DNA from: Actinomycetes bacterium
GTDB lineage: Bacteria; Actinomycetota; Acidimicrobiia; Acidimicrobiales; RAAP-2
Direction of reading: 5' to 3'
DNA length: 64,000 nucleotides
Assembly (NCBI GenBank): GCA_021784205.1
Contig: JAJXTB010000001.1
Location: forward strand, 1 to 64,000
Both the position numbers and the translations under genes were made by a program. This document shows, piece by piece, positions 29,748-41,086 of this stretch. The first letter of the stretch is position 1. The number at the start of each line of letters is the position of its first letter. A model generated the notes under the pieces. That model did not search any database, was not told where the DNA came from, and was given only the letters and a program-made list of their open reading frames with translations.

Positions 29748-30626
29748 TCAGGCGTACAGCGTCGGCAGCTGCTCGGCCAAGTCGGCGACGGACCAGCGGT
29801 CGTTGCGCTCGAGGGTCTCGGTCATCGTCCAGTTCTGGAAGAGTCGCACGGTGCCGCCCTGGACGAAGAAGACGCGCCCGGTTGCCTGGCAGTCCGCCAT
29901 CGCCAGGGTCGCGACGAGGGGCGAGATGTTCGCGGGGTCCCAGGTGTCAAAGGTCGCCTCGTCACTGGGCTTGACGACGTAGTCCGCGAGGCCCGGGGTG
30001 GACTCGGTCATGCGCGTGCGCGCGGCGGGGGCGATGGCGTTGGCCCGCACACCGTAGCGGCCCAGCTCCTCGGCGATGATGACCGTGAACGCCGCGATGC
30101 CGGCCTTGGCGGCGCCGTAGTTGGACTGGCCGATGTTGCCGAGCAGGCCCGAGGTCGAGGAGGTGTTGATGATCGACGCGTTCACCGGGTGACCGGCCTT
30201 GGCCCGCTCGCGCCAGTACGTCGCGGCGTGGCGCGTGGGCACGAAGTGGCCCTTCAGGTGGACGTTGATCACGGCGTCCCAGTCGTCCTCCGAGAGGTTC
30301 ACGAGCACGCGGTCGCGCAGGATCCCAGCATTGTTGACCAGGACGTCCAACTCACCGTAGGTGTCCAGTGCGGTCTGGATGAGCCGAGCGCCACCCTCCC
30401 ACTCGGCGATGTTGTCGTGGTTCGCGACGGCCTCGCCGCCAAAGGCCTTGATCTCGGCGACGACCTCTTCGGCCGGTGTCGCCGCGCTCGCCGATCCGTC
30501 GAGCGCGCCGCCCAGGTCATTGACGACGACCTTCGCGCCCTCGGCGGCGAACAGCAGCGCGTGCTCCCGGCCGATCCCGCGCCCCGCACCGGTGATGATT
30601 GCTACGCGACCGTCTAACGCTCCCAT
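29748..30626 (-). CDS. Short-chain dehydrogenase/reductase (hydroxyacyl-CoA type)
   Basis: A classical SDR of 292 residues: GAGRGIG cofactor loop, VVVNDLGG, NNAGILRD, catalytic Ser in INTSSTSGLLG and YGAAK (Tyr/Lys). The N-terminus VAIITGAGRGIGREHALLFAAEGAKVVVNDLGG and the insert after it resemble the 3-hydroxyacyl-CoA dehydrogenase part of peroxisomal multifunctional enzyme 2, so an acyl-CoA or steroid-like substrate is likely. The ATG has AAGGGAG upstream. It is a single-gene unit with its own terminator. Confidence 0.88.
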   Translation of the reverse strand: MGALDGRVAIITGAGRGIGREHALLFAAEGAKVVVNDLGGALDGSASAATPAEEVVAEIKAFGGEAVANHDNIAEWEGGARLIQTALDTYGELDVLVNNAGILRDRVLVNLSEDDWDAVINVHLKGHFVPTRHAATYWRERAKAGHPVNASIINTSSTSGLLGNIGQSNYGAAKAGIAAFTVIIAEELGRYGVRANAIAPAARTRMTESTPGLADYVVKPSDEATFDTWDPANISPLVATLAMADCQATGRVFFVQGGTVRLFQNWTMTETLERNDRWSVADLAEQLPTLYA

Positions 30627-30678
30627 TCGGGACTCCCTTACTCGTTGGTAATCCGATTGTACTGAGTCACCGCCGGCC

Positions 30679-30966
30679 CTATCGGCGCCAGAACGCGGGC
30701 GGCCGCGCGTGGGCGTGGTAGTGGTCGGGGATGTTGCGCATGTGGTCGTCGATCGTCCACCCGCCCACCCCGAGTTCGCGGTCGGCCACAGCGGCGAGGC
30801 GCTCGTGTAGCTGGCGCTTCAAGTCCTCGGGCGGGCTCGCGTCGTGACTGCGCCACACCACCATCGGCACGAGACAGATCTCGCAGTCCGCGATCCAGCA
30901 GAGCTCGTCCTCGGCGTAGCGCGTAGTGATGATCGCCGCCTCGCAGAGCTCGCAGCCGCCGCTCAT
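30679..30966 (-). CDS. Small Cys-rich protein coupled to the PASTA pseudokinase
   Basis: The 95-residue product has two cysteine pairs near the N-terminus (CELCE and C-x4-DCEIC), a likely zinc site. A conserved-looking core VPMVVWRSH follows, then a C-terminal segment with several histidines (DHMRNIPDHYHAHARP). I know similar short actinobacterial hypotheticals but no function. The ATG at 30966 overlaps the stop of the kinase-like gene (ATGA), so it is translated together with it. A longer upstream frame is an artefact inside the kinase gene. Confidence 0.7.
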   Translation of the reverse strand: MSGGCELCEAAIITTRYAEDELCWIADCEICLVPMVVWRSHDASPPEDLKRQLHERLAAVADRELGVGGWTIDDHMRNIPDHYHAHARPPAFWRR

Positions 30967-32825
30967 TTCACGTTGACGATGATCGTCGAGCGGTAGGGCA
31001 CCATCGTGCCCGGCGCCGGGATCGTCGAGACGACCGTGGTCCACGTGCCCTTCGCCGAGCCCGGACCCTTGGTCGTGAAGAAGAGCACCGCCTTCTTGAA
31101 GGCGGCGAAGGTCTGGGACTGGTCCATGCCGATCACGTTGGGCACGGGGCGCGGACCGGCCGCGGCAACCGTGGTGGAGGTCGCGCCCGTGGTGGTGGTC
31201 GTGGGTGCCGTCGTCGTCGGTGCGGGCGCCGCCGTCGTGGTCGTGGTGGGCGTGGGGCCCTTGCTCAGGGCGAGCACGACCGTCGCCCCGGCGGGCACGG
31301 TCGCGGGGTTGGTGAAGCCGTGGTAGATCACCCCGGCGACTTGTCCCGCGGCGCGGGTGCTCGCGACGTAGGCCGTGCTCGGGCAGGTCGCGGTGACGCC
31401 GGCCTTCTTCAGCGCCGCCGTCGCCGTTGCGCAGGTCTCGCCGAGCACGCTCGGCATCGTCACCCGCGCCAGGCCGTCCGAGACGGTCACGGTCACCACC
31501 GTGCCGGCCTTGGCCGAACTGCCCGCCGCGGGCGATTGGGAGATGATGTCGTGCGCGGCGATCGTCGCCGAGCGCTGGTGGCCGGCCACTCGAATGCTCA
31601 GGCCCTCCCCGCTCAGCTGGCTCGACGCCTCAGCCGTGGTGAGCCCCAGCAGCGAGGGCACCGTGTGGCTCTGGGTCAGGAGTCCGCTCTTCCACACGGC
31701 GGCGCCCGCCGCGGCGGCGATCAACACGACTGCGGCGACGGCAATGGCCGCGCGCCGGCGCCGGGGCGGGGGCACGATCGGGTAAGGCTCGGAGGCGCGG
31801 GCGCGGGCCTTGGCGTCGGCTGCCGGCGCGCCCGGCGGGACCGAACGGGCGGGCTGGGGACGCGGAAAACGCGTCGCGGGCGGCTCGTCGTAGCCGGAGC
31901 CGGCAATCTGCTCGGCCGACGGCACGCGGAATCCGATCGACGTGCGTGGCTCCGAGGGCTGGTAGTGCGCGAGCAGCGGCATCGACCGGCTGGCCGGCGT
32001 GATCACCAGTGGCGAGGTGTCGGTCACGCTTGCGTTGAGCCGATTCGCGAACTGGTCGGCCGAGAGCCGCAGCAGCGGGTCGGGCACGGCCGCCTGAGCG
32101 AGGATCATGTCGAGCGTGCCGAGCTCGGGACGGATCGGCAGCGGGGTGTTGATTCGTGCGCGCAACATCGCCTCGGCCGACACGGCGTCAAAGGGCGCCT
32201 CGCCGGTCGCGACCTCGAAGAGGATCAGCGCGAGCGCGTAGACGTCGGACTTGGCGTCGCCCGGCGATCCCTGGGCCTGCTCGGGACTGAAGTAGCGCAC
32301 GTCGTTGATCGAGCTGTGCCCGGCGTGCATCGTGCGCAGTCCCGCCATCGCGACGTCGCCGACGCGTACGCCGCCGTCGTCACCGATGAGGAGCTTGCTC
32401 GGCGACAGCGAGCCGTGGACGAGTCCGTTGGCGTGCAGGTACGCGAGCGCCGAGGCCACGTCGGCCCCCAGCTTCGCGGTGTCGCCGACGTCGAGGCGCC
32501 GGCCCGAGGCGAGCACGTCCTCGAGCGAGCCGCCGCTCATGTACTCGCTGACCACGAAGATCGACCCCGACTCCTGGCCGCCGTCGAAGACCCGCGCGAG
32601 GTGCGGGTGGCTCAGGGTCGCCGAGCGGATGATCTGGTCGCGGAACTGTCGGCGCACGTCCTCGTGCTCGGCCAGCTGCGGGAGCAGGACTTTCAGCACC
32701 ACCGTTCGGTGCAGGGTCCGGTCCTCGGCGAGGTAGACCTCAGCGCTCGACCCGACGCCCACGGTATCGGTGATGCGATACCGACCGACGACGTCGTGAC
32801 CGGGCGAGAACGTGTACGTAGACAT
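30963..32825 (-). CDS. Membrane Ser/Thr-kinase-like protein with three PASTA domains (probable pseudokinase)
   Basis: A 620-residue PknB-like protein: kinase-fold domain about 13-265, Pro/Arg-rich juxtamembrane linker, one transmembrane helix about 359-378, PASTA repeats at about 387-450, 453-524 and 558-620, with a Thr-rich linker (525-553) before the third. The ATP-anchoring lysine is kept (K45, VVLKVL), but the catalytic loop HRD is H137-G138-S139, DFG is D157-V-A, and the helix-C glutamate appears to be Gln. Loss of the catalytic aspartate suggests a ligand-sensing scaffold, not an active kinase. PASTA domains usually bind muropeptides or lipid II. ATG 32825 is chosen for MSTYTFSPG just before the fold. 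Confidence 0.9.
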   Translation of the reverse strand: MSTYTFSPGHDVVGRYRITDTVGVGSSAEVYLAEDRTLHRTVVLKVLLPQLAEHEDVRRQFRDQIIRSATLSHPHLARVFDGGQESGSIFVVSEYMSGGSLEDVLASGRRLDVGDTAKLGADVASALAYLHANGLVHGSLSPSKLLIGDDGGVRVGDVAMAGLRTMHAGHSSINDVRYFSPEQAQGSPGDAKSDVYALALILFEVATGEAPFDAVSAEAMLRARINTPLPIRPELGTLDMILAQAAVPDPLLRLSADQFANRLNASVTDTSPLVITPASRSMPLLAHYQPSEPRTSIGFRVPSAEQIAGSGYDEPPATRFPRPQPARSVPPGAPAADAKARARASEPYPIVPPPRRRRAAIAVAAVVLIAAAAGAAVWKSGLLTQSHTVPSLLGLTTAEASSQLSGEGLSIRVAGHQRSATIAAHDIISQSPAAGSSAKAGTVVTVTVSDGLARVTMPSVLGETCATATAALKKAGVTATCPSTAYVASTRAAGQVAGVIYHGFTNPATVPAGATVVLALSKGPTPTTTTTAAPAPTTTAPTTTTTGATSTTVAAAGPRPVPNVIGMDQSQTFAAFKKAVLFFTTKGPGSAKGTWTTVVSTIPAPGTMVPYRSTIIVNVK

Positions 32826-32860
32826 GGACAGACTCAACCCTAGAGCACCGTCTCGCCGCC

Positions 32861-35946
<3,086 letters not shown>

Positions 35947-35979
35947 GCGCCCAGTCTGCCAGCCGGACCGCGCGGTCGT

Positions 35980-37134
35980 TCAGCGAAGTTGGTGCACGAT
36001 TCGCGACAGGATCGCGATCACCTCGCCCACGTCCTGGGCGGTCGTCTCGGCGCCCATGGAGAACCGCAGTGAGCCGCGGGCCCGGTCCGCCGCGACGCCC
36101 ATGGCCTCGAGCACGTGGCTCGCCTGGCTCGCGCCGCTCGAGCAGCTCGCGGCCGCCGACGCGTAGACCCCGGCCTCGTCGAGCAGGAAGAGCAACTCGT
36201 CGCTGACGAGCCCCTCGAGGGTCACGTGCACCGTTCCCGGGACCCGCAGGGCCGCCACGCCGGTGACCCGGCAGCCGGGCAGCAGCGACAGGGCGTTCAC
36301 CATGGTCGACTGCAGGTCCTCGACGCGCTCATTGACCTCGTCGAACTCACGGGCGGTCGCGCGCACCGCGGCGGCGAGCCCGACGGCCGCCGCCACGTCC
36401 ACCGTGCCCCCACGCCGCCCCTGTTCCTGGCCCCCGCCGGGAACCTGTGCGTCCAGGGCCACGGGGCCGCGCACGACGAGCGCGCCGGCGCTGACCGGTC
36501 CGCCGAGCTTGTGCGCACAGAGCGAGACCATGTCGGCTGACGCCGTCACCGTCGGCAGGTAGAGCCACGGCGCCGCCGCGACCGCGTCGGTGTGCACGAC
36601 CGACCCGCCGTCGTAGGCGCCGTGGGCGATAGCCGACACCCCGTCGAGGGGCTGGCGCACGCCGGTTTCGTTGTTGGCCGCCATCACGCTCACGACCGCG
36701 GTGTCGGGCCCGATGGCCGCGCGCAGAGACTCGAGGTCCACCACCCCATCGCCGTCGACCTCGACGTAGCGCACCGACACGCTCGGAAAGTCCCTCGCCA
36801 TCATCGCCGCGGCGTCGAGCACGGCGTGGTGCTCGATGCGCGAGACGACGATCGAGGTCGTCTCGTGGTGGCGACGGTGGTGGTTCGCCACGCCGGCGAC
36901 GCCCAGCTGGCACGACTCGGTGCCCCCGCCGGTGAAGATCACCCCGGCCGGCTCGGCGCCGACGAACTCGGCCACCACCTCGCGGGCCTCCTCGACGGCC
37001 CGACGGGCCTCGCGCGCCGCGCGATGGCTGCCCGACGGGTTGCCGACGACGCCGTGCTGCCAGCGTTCCATCGCGGCCGCCACCTCGTCACGCCGCGGCG
37101 CCGACGCCGCGTGATCGAAGTAGTACGTCGTCAT
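35980..37134 (-). CDS. Cysteine desulfurase (NifS/IscS family)
   Basis: A fold-type I PLP enzyme of 384 residues that removes sulfur from cysteine for tRNA thiolation and Fe-S assembly. Visible sites are H103 (EHHAVLDAA), NNETG (154-158), PLP lysine K209 (CAHKLGGP) and the persulfide-carrying C331 (ASCSSGASQASHVL). Close linkage to mnmA supports a role as its sulfur donor. ATG 37134 shares its last base with the upstream dehydrogenase stop (TGATG). Confidence 0.94.
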   Translation of the reverse strand: MTTYYFDHAASAPRRDEVAAAMERWQHGVVGNPSGSHRAAREARRAVEEAREVVAEFVGAEPAGVIFTGGGTESCQLGVAGVANHHRRHHETTSIVVSRIEHHAVLDAAAMMARDFPSVSVRYVEVDGDGVVDLESLRAAIGPDTAVVSVMAANNETGVRQPLDGVSAIAHGAYDGGSVVHTDAVAAAPWLYLPTVTASADMVSLCAHKLGGPVSAGALVVRGPVALDAQVPGGGQEQGRRGGTVDVAAAVGLAAAVRATAREFDEVNERVEDLQSTMVNALSLLPGCRVTGVAALRVPGTVHVTLEGLVSDELLFLLDEAGVYASAAASCSSGASQASHVLEAMGVAADRARGSLRFSMGAETTAQDVGEVIAILSRIVHQLR

Positions 37135-38498
37135 CAGGCCACGTAATAGGACTTGATGTTGGTGAACTCCTTGATCCCGTAGACCGAGAGTTCACGGCCG
37201 AAGCCGGAGTTCTTCGTGCCGCCGAAGGGCAGTTCGGGCATCGAGGCCACGACCGCGTTCGCGAAGACCACCCCGACGTCGAGCCCGGCGACGGCGGCGT
37301 CGATCTCGGCGTCGTCCGTCGACCAGATCGACCCGCCCAGGCCCCACGGCGTCGCGTTGGCGTAGGCGATGGCGGCCTCGAGGTCCTCGGCGACGTGTAC
37401 GACCGCGACCGGGCCGAAGAGCTCCTCGCTCCCAGCGCGCGAGTCGCTCGGCACGTCGGTAAGGACCGTGGCCGGGTAGAAGTACCCCTCACCGGGCAGC
37501 GCTTCGCCGCCGGCGCGCACGACGGCGCCGGCCGCCACCGACGACGAGACCTGCTCGGCGAGCTGGTTGAACTGCGACGCCGACACGATCGGGCCGAGCA
37601 CGGTGGAGGGGTCCATCGGGTCCCCGGTGGGCACCGCGGCCATCGCCTCGCTGAAGCGGCTGATGAACTCATCGGCGCGCTCGCGCACCACGATGAACCG
37701 CTTGGAGGCGATGCAGGCCTGCCCGTTGTTCTGCACGCGCGCGGTCACCGCCATCGGCACGGCCGCGTCGAGGTCGGCGTGGACCCCGACGATGAAGGGG
37801 TCCGAGCCGCCGAGCTCGAGCACGCACTTCTTCAGGTGCGCACCCGCGAGCGCCGCCACCGATCGGCCGGCGCGCTCCGAGCCCGTGAGCGTCACCCCGA
37901 CGACCCGGGGGTCGGCGATGATGCCCTCGATGGCGTCGACCTCGACGAAGAGGTTCGTCATGATCCCGGCCGGGAAGCCGGCGCGGGTGAAGAGTTCCTC
38001 GATGTACAAGGCGCTGCCGGGCACGTTGGGCGCGTGCTTGAGCAGCACGACGTTGCCGGCCATGATCGTGGGCGCGCTGAAGCGGATCACCTGCCAGAGC
38101 GGGAAGTTCCAGGGCATGATCGCGAGGATCGGGCCGACGGGGTCGAAGCGCACGCCGCTGCGCCGGGCACTGGTAGCGACGGTCTCGGGCGCGAGGAAAG
38201 ACTCGGCGTTGTCGGCGAAGTAGCGCATGGTCGCGGCGCACTTGAAGGCTTCGCCCTTGGCCGCGGCGAAGGTCTTGCCCATCTCGGCGGTCATCAGCGC
38301 CGCGATCACGGGGATCTCGCCCTCGATCAGTTCGGCCGCCGTGCGCATCAGCGCCGCGCGACGGGCGATGGGGGTGTCGCGCCACTGGCGAAACGACGTC
38401 GCGGCGAGTTCGAGGCGGGCCTGCACCTGCTCGGTGGTGTGGGCGGGGTACTCGGCGATGCGCTCGCCCGTGGCGGGGTTCGTGGCAATAAATGGCAT
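37134..38498 (-). CDS. Succinate-semialdehyde dehydrogenase-type aldehyde dehydrogenase
   Basis: An NAD(P)-dependent aldehyde dehydrogenase of 454 residues, close to the GabD/Sad group: MPWNFPLWQVIRF (cofactor), E228 (LELGG) and nucleophile C262 (NNGQACIASKR). It would oxidise succinic semialdehyde to succinate, which could finish the GABA route from the putrescine genes at 49-58 kb, although it is located apart from them. A CAGACT hexamer ends 6 nt before the ATG. It is the first gene of a pair with the cysteine desulfurase. Confidence 0.88.
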   Translation of the reverse strand: MPFIATNPATGERIAEYPAHTTEQVQARLELAATSFRQWRDTPIARRAALMRTAAELIEGEIPVIAALMTAEMGKTFAAAKGEAFKCAATMRYFADNAESFLAPETVATSARRSGVRFDPVGPILAIMPWNFPLWQVIRFSAPTIMAGNVVLLKHAPNVPGSALYIEELFTRAGFPAGIMTNLFVEVDAIEGIIADPRVVGVTLTGSERAGRSVAALAGAHLKKCVLELGGSDPFIVGVHADLDAAVPMAVTARVQNNGQACIASKRFIVVRERADEFISRFSEAMAAVPTGDPMDPSTVLGPIVSASQFNQLAEQVSSSVAAGAVVRAGGEALPGEGYFYPATVLTDVPSDSRAGSEELFGPVAVVHVAEDLEAAIAYANATPWGLGGSIWSTDDAEIDAAVAGLDVGVVFANAVVASMPELPFGGTKNSGFGRELSVYGIKEFTNIKSYYVA

Positions 38499-38502
38499 GC
38501 GC

Positions 38503-39753
38503 CTAGTCTGCCAGTAATTGCGCCTCGCTCTTCGTGGCCAACGCGAACGGCGTCCAGAACGATGGCCGCGTCGTCGAGACGCCCACCACGACCACGGCCA
38601 TCAAACCCGCGCCGAGCGCGGTCACGGTGCGAACGCCCCACCACCGCGCCGCGCTCGCCTGCACGACCGCGCCGAGCGGGTAGGCGATCGACAGCGCGAG
38701 CGTGTAGAGCGAGAGGATCCGCGAGCGCTCGCGTTCGGGCGCGTGCAGCTGCACCGACGTGATCAGGCCCGTCAGCGTGCCGACGTAAGCGCCCCCGAGC
38801 ACGACGAGCGCCGCCATGCCCAGCGCGAGGCTCGGGGTGAAGGCGTAGACGAACTCGCTCAGCACCGCCGCGATGATCGAGAGCCGCAGCACGAAGACCC
38901 TCGAGGTTCGCCGCACGAGACCGGGCAGCAGCACCGCCCCCACCACGGCGCCGACCCCCTGGGCCGTGACCAGCCACGACGTGCCGACCTTGCCCGCGTG
39001 CAGGACGTCGATCGCCATCGCCGGCACCAGGGCGATGAAGGGACTGACGGTCACCGCGACCACGGCGACGGCGATGATCGGGTAACGACACCCGTCGATC
39101 GACCAGGCCCGACGCGCCCCGTCGACGGTCTCGCCCCAGAGCCGCAGCGGCGCGACGACCTTGGGCCGCGGCGCGCTTCGCACGAAGAGGAACGCGATCA
39201 CCACGATCAAGAAGGTCGCGGCGTTGATCGCGAAGCACCACCCCGGCGAGGCGAAGGCCAGCACCAGCGCGGCCAGCACCGGACCGATGACCCGGCCGAG
39301 GTTGAACTGCGCCGACGAGAGCGACACGGCGGCAAAGACCTCGCGCCGCTCCACCAGGTCCGGCAGGAGCGACTGCCACGCCGGCCACGCCGCGGCGCCG
39401 GCGAGGCCCTCGGCGATCGCGAGGTAGCAGGCCGTCGCGGGCGTGAGGTGCCCGGCGAGCTCGGCCACGGCCAACGCCGCGGCGGCCACGAACATCACCA
39501 CGTTGTTGGCCTGGATCCACCGCTGGCGGTTCCACCGATCAGCGACCAGTCCCCCGAGCGGCGAGCCGACGAGGCTCGGCACCCACGCGGCGGCCGTCAC
39601 GAGGCCCAGCCACACGGTGTTGTGGGTCGTCTGGGTGAGGTAGACCCCCAGGGCGACGGACTGCATCCAGGTCCCCGTCGAGGACACGAAGGACGCCGCG
39701 AGCGCGATGGCGAAGCCGCGGTGCCGGAGCGGGGCGAGGGACGCGGGCGACAT
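38503..39753 (-). CDS. MFS transporter (MFS_3/EntS-like exporter)
   Basis: A 416-residue, about 12-helix transporter: FVSSTGTWMQSVALGVYL in helix 1, the loop 2-3 motif GGLVADRWNRQR, and a similar half-repeat after the central loop. The sequence fits the transmembrane-secretion-effector family that includes enterobactin exporter EntS; cargo is unknown. ATG 39753 is chosen because it precedes the first helix; TAGGGT stands 8 nt upstream. Confidence 0.85.
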   Translation of the reverse strand: MSPASLAPLRHRGFAIALAASFVSSTGTWMQSVALGVYLTQTTHNTVWLGLVTAAAWVPSLVGSPLGGLVADRWNRQRWIQANNVVMFVAAAALAVAELAGHLTPATACYLAIAEGLAGAAAWPAWQSLLPDLVERREVFAAVSLSSAQFNLGRVIGPVLAALVLAFASPGWCFAINAATFLIVVIAFLFVRSAPRPKVVAPLRLWGETVDGARRAWSIDGCRYPIIAVAVVAVTVSPFIALVPAMAIDVLHAGKVGTSWLVTAQGVGAVVGAVLLPGLVRRTSRVFVLRLSIIAAVLSEFVYAFTPSLALGMAALVVLGGAYVGTLTGLITSVQLHAPERERSRILSLYTLALSIAYPLGAVVQASAARWWGVRTVTALGAGLMAVVVVGVSTTRPSFWTPFALATKSEAQLLAD

Positions 39754-39785
39754 GGAGGCCCACCCTATTGGCCGGCGCGGACGCC

Positions 39786-39902
39786 TCAGTCGCGCCGCCC
39801 TCGGCGCGGGCGCAGCGCGAACCACCAGATCGACAGCATGGTCGCGAGCACGCCGAGCACGCCGAGCGTCGATCGCGACCCCTTGCCGTTGACCCCGTCC
39901 AC
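39786..39902 (-). CDS. Possible 38-residue membrane protein
   Basis: A GTG-initiated frame encodes 38 residues with a single hydrophobic helix (GVLGVLATMLSIWWFAL) flanked by a Gly/Ser N-terminus and a strongly basic tail RPRRGRRD, the look of an N-out single-pass peptide. It is too short for routine prediction. Support comes from TACCAT ending exactly 6 nt before the GTG, the leaderless pattern seen throughout the window. Chance remains possible in GC-rich DNA. Confidence 0.45.
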   Translation of the reverse strand: MDGVNGKGSRSTLGVLGVLATMLSIWWFALRPRRGRRD

Positions 39903-39917
39903 GGACCCATGGTACTG

Positions 39918-39949
39918 ACGAGGCCGGGGGCGAACGCCCCCGGCCTCGT
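39918..39949 (-). terminator. Terminator hairpin after yceI
   Basis: A perfect 15-bp GC-rich stem (39918-39932 with 39935-39949) lies 22 bp after the yceI stop. There is little U tract on the minus strand. It also separates yceI from the small frame downstream. Confidence 0.65.
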
Positions 39950-39971
39950 TACGTTTCGTGAAGGAAACGGA

Positions 39972-40517
39972 CTAGTTCTGCTTGGCTGCCTCAACGGTGA
40001 GGTCGATGACGACCTTGTTGCCGACGACGAGTGCGCCGTTCTCCAGGGCACCGTCGAAGTTGACGTTGAACTCGCGACGGTCGATCTCGGCGGAAGCCTC
40101 GAAGCCCGCGACCGTGACGCCAGGCGCCGTGCCGGCACCCGCACCCAGGAACTCGACGTTGAAGGGGACCGTCTTGGTGATGCCACGGATGGTGAGGTCG
40201 GCGAGCATCTCGATCTTGTCGTTGCCCTTGTCAACCAGCTTGGTCGAGGTCAGCGTCAGGGTCGGGTGGTTCTCCAGGTCGAGGAAGTCGGCGCTCTTGA
40301 GGTGGCCGTCACGCATCTCGTTGTCGGTCGTGATGCTGCCGGCCTGAACCGTCGCGTCGACCTTGGAGTCGGCAATCGAGTCGCCGATGGTGATCGTGCC
40401 GGCGAAGTCGGCGAAGCGGCCGCGGACCTTCGACGCAATCAGGTGGCGCGCGACGAAACCGACGGACGAGTGGACACTGTCGATGGTGTAAACACCGGGA
40501 GCGGGAAGGTTGCTCAT
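39972..40517 (-). CDS. yceI: YceI-family lipid/isoprenoid-binding protein
   Basis: A 181-residue lipocalin-like YceI protein: YTIDSVHSSVGFVARHL at the N-terminus, VRGRFADFAGTI, SADFLDLENHPTLTLTSTK, LTIRGITKTVPF and a final strand. Family members bind polyprenoids in the periplasm or are made under stress. This one has no signal peptide, so it is probably cytoplasmic. ATG 40517 follows AGGAGAGAAAAA. It is transcribed divergently from a MarR gene, with a palindrome inside its promoter. Confidence 0.92.
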   Translation of the reverse strand: MSNLPAPGVYTIDSVHSSVGFVARHLIASKVRGRFADFAGTITIGDSIADSKVDATVQAGSITTDNEMRDGHLKSADFLDLENHPTLTLTSTKLVDKGNDKIEMLADLTIRGITKTVPFNVEFLGAGAGTAPGVTVAGFEASAEIDRREFNVNFDGALENGALVVGNKVVIDLTVEAAKQN

Positions 40518-40557
40518 TTTTTCTCTCCTACTTGGGAACACTGTTTGTGTTGTCCCC

Positions 40558-40587
40558 AGTATAGTTGCACCTACAACTATTTGTCAA
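40558..40587 (-). promoter_or_regulatory. yceI promoter with palindromic operator in the spacer
   Basis: Minus-strand TTGACA (40587-40582), an 18-nt spacer and TATACT (40563-40558) make a near-consensus promoter. ATAGTTG-N6-CAACTAT (40561-40580) fills the spacer and touches the -10. A dimeric winged-helix repressor such as the adjacent MarR protein would block polymerase here. Confidence 0.75.
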
Positions 40588-40594
40588 GCAGTAA

Positions 40595-40621
40595 TTGCGA
40601 CAGCGAGAAAACTGCTATACT
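40595..40621 (+). promoter_or_regulatory. Leaderless promoter of the marR-family gene
   Basis: TATACT (40616-40621) ends 6 nt before the ATG at 40628, so the mRNA should start at the A of the ATG. TTGCGA (40595-40600) is a possible -35 with a short 15-nt spacer. The yceI operator lies just upstream, which would allow autoregulation. Confidence 0.6.
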
Positions 40622-40627
40622 GCTGGT

Positions 40628-41086
40628 ATGTCAATCGACCACACGCTCTGCCCATCTGGGGACGAGAAGGTCACGCTGTTCGGTCTGTTGCTCGAGACCA
40701 ACGCGCGATTGGCCCGGGGCCTGGGCGTTGAGCTCGAGGCAACGTGCGACCTGCCCCTGGCGTGGTTCGAAGTTTTGCTACAACTGCGCAAGTCGCCCGA
40801 GGGCCGGCTCAAGATGAACCAGATCGCCGACGCGATCGTCCACTCGACCGGCGGCACGACGCGCCTGATCGACCGGCTGGAGGAAGCGGGCTTCGTCGAG
40901 CGGACCACGTGCCCCTCGGACCGTCGCGCGATCCACGTCGCCATCACCGAGGGCGGCAACGCCAAACTCGACGAGGCGCTCGCCGTGCATCTTGACTACC
41001 TCGAGGATCGGCTCGCCGGTCGACTCAGCGAGTCCGAGCGCCAGTCACTGTCCGGTCTGCTCGGCAAACTGAACGCCAACGCCTAG
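40628..41086 (+). CDS. MarR-family transcriptional regulator
   Basis: A 152-residue winged-helix dimer. The recognition region is KMNQIADAIVHSTGGTTRLIDRLEEAGFVERTTCPSDRRA (DNA-recognition helix plus the wing with the DRR signature), and the flanking N- and C-terminal helices form the dimer interface. The ligand is unknown; two cysteines (C8, and one in the wing at TTCPSD) could be redox sensors but this is speculative. It probably represses yceI and itself. Its 3' end overlaps ileS by 4 bp tail to tail. Confidence 0.9.
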   Translation: MSIDHTLCPSGDEKVTLFGLLLETNARLARGLGVELEATCDLPLAWFEVLLQLRKSPEGRLKMNQIADAIVHSTGGTTRLIDRLEEAGFVERTTCPSDRRAIHVAITEGGNAKLDEALAVHLDYLEDRLAGRLSESERQSLSGLLGKLNANA

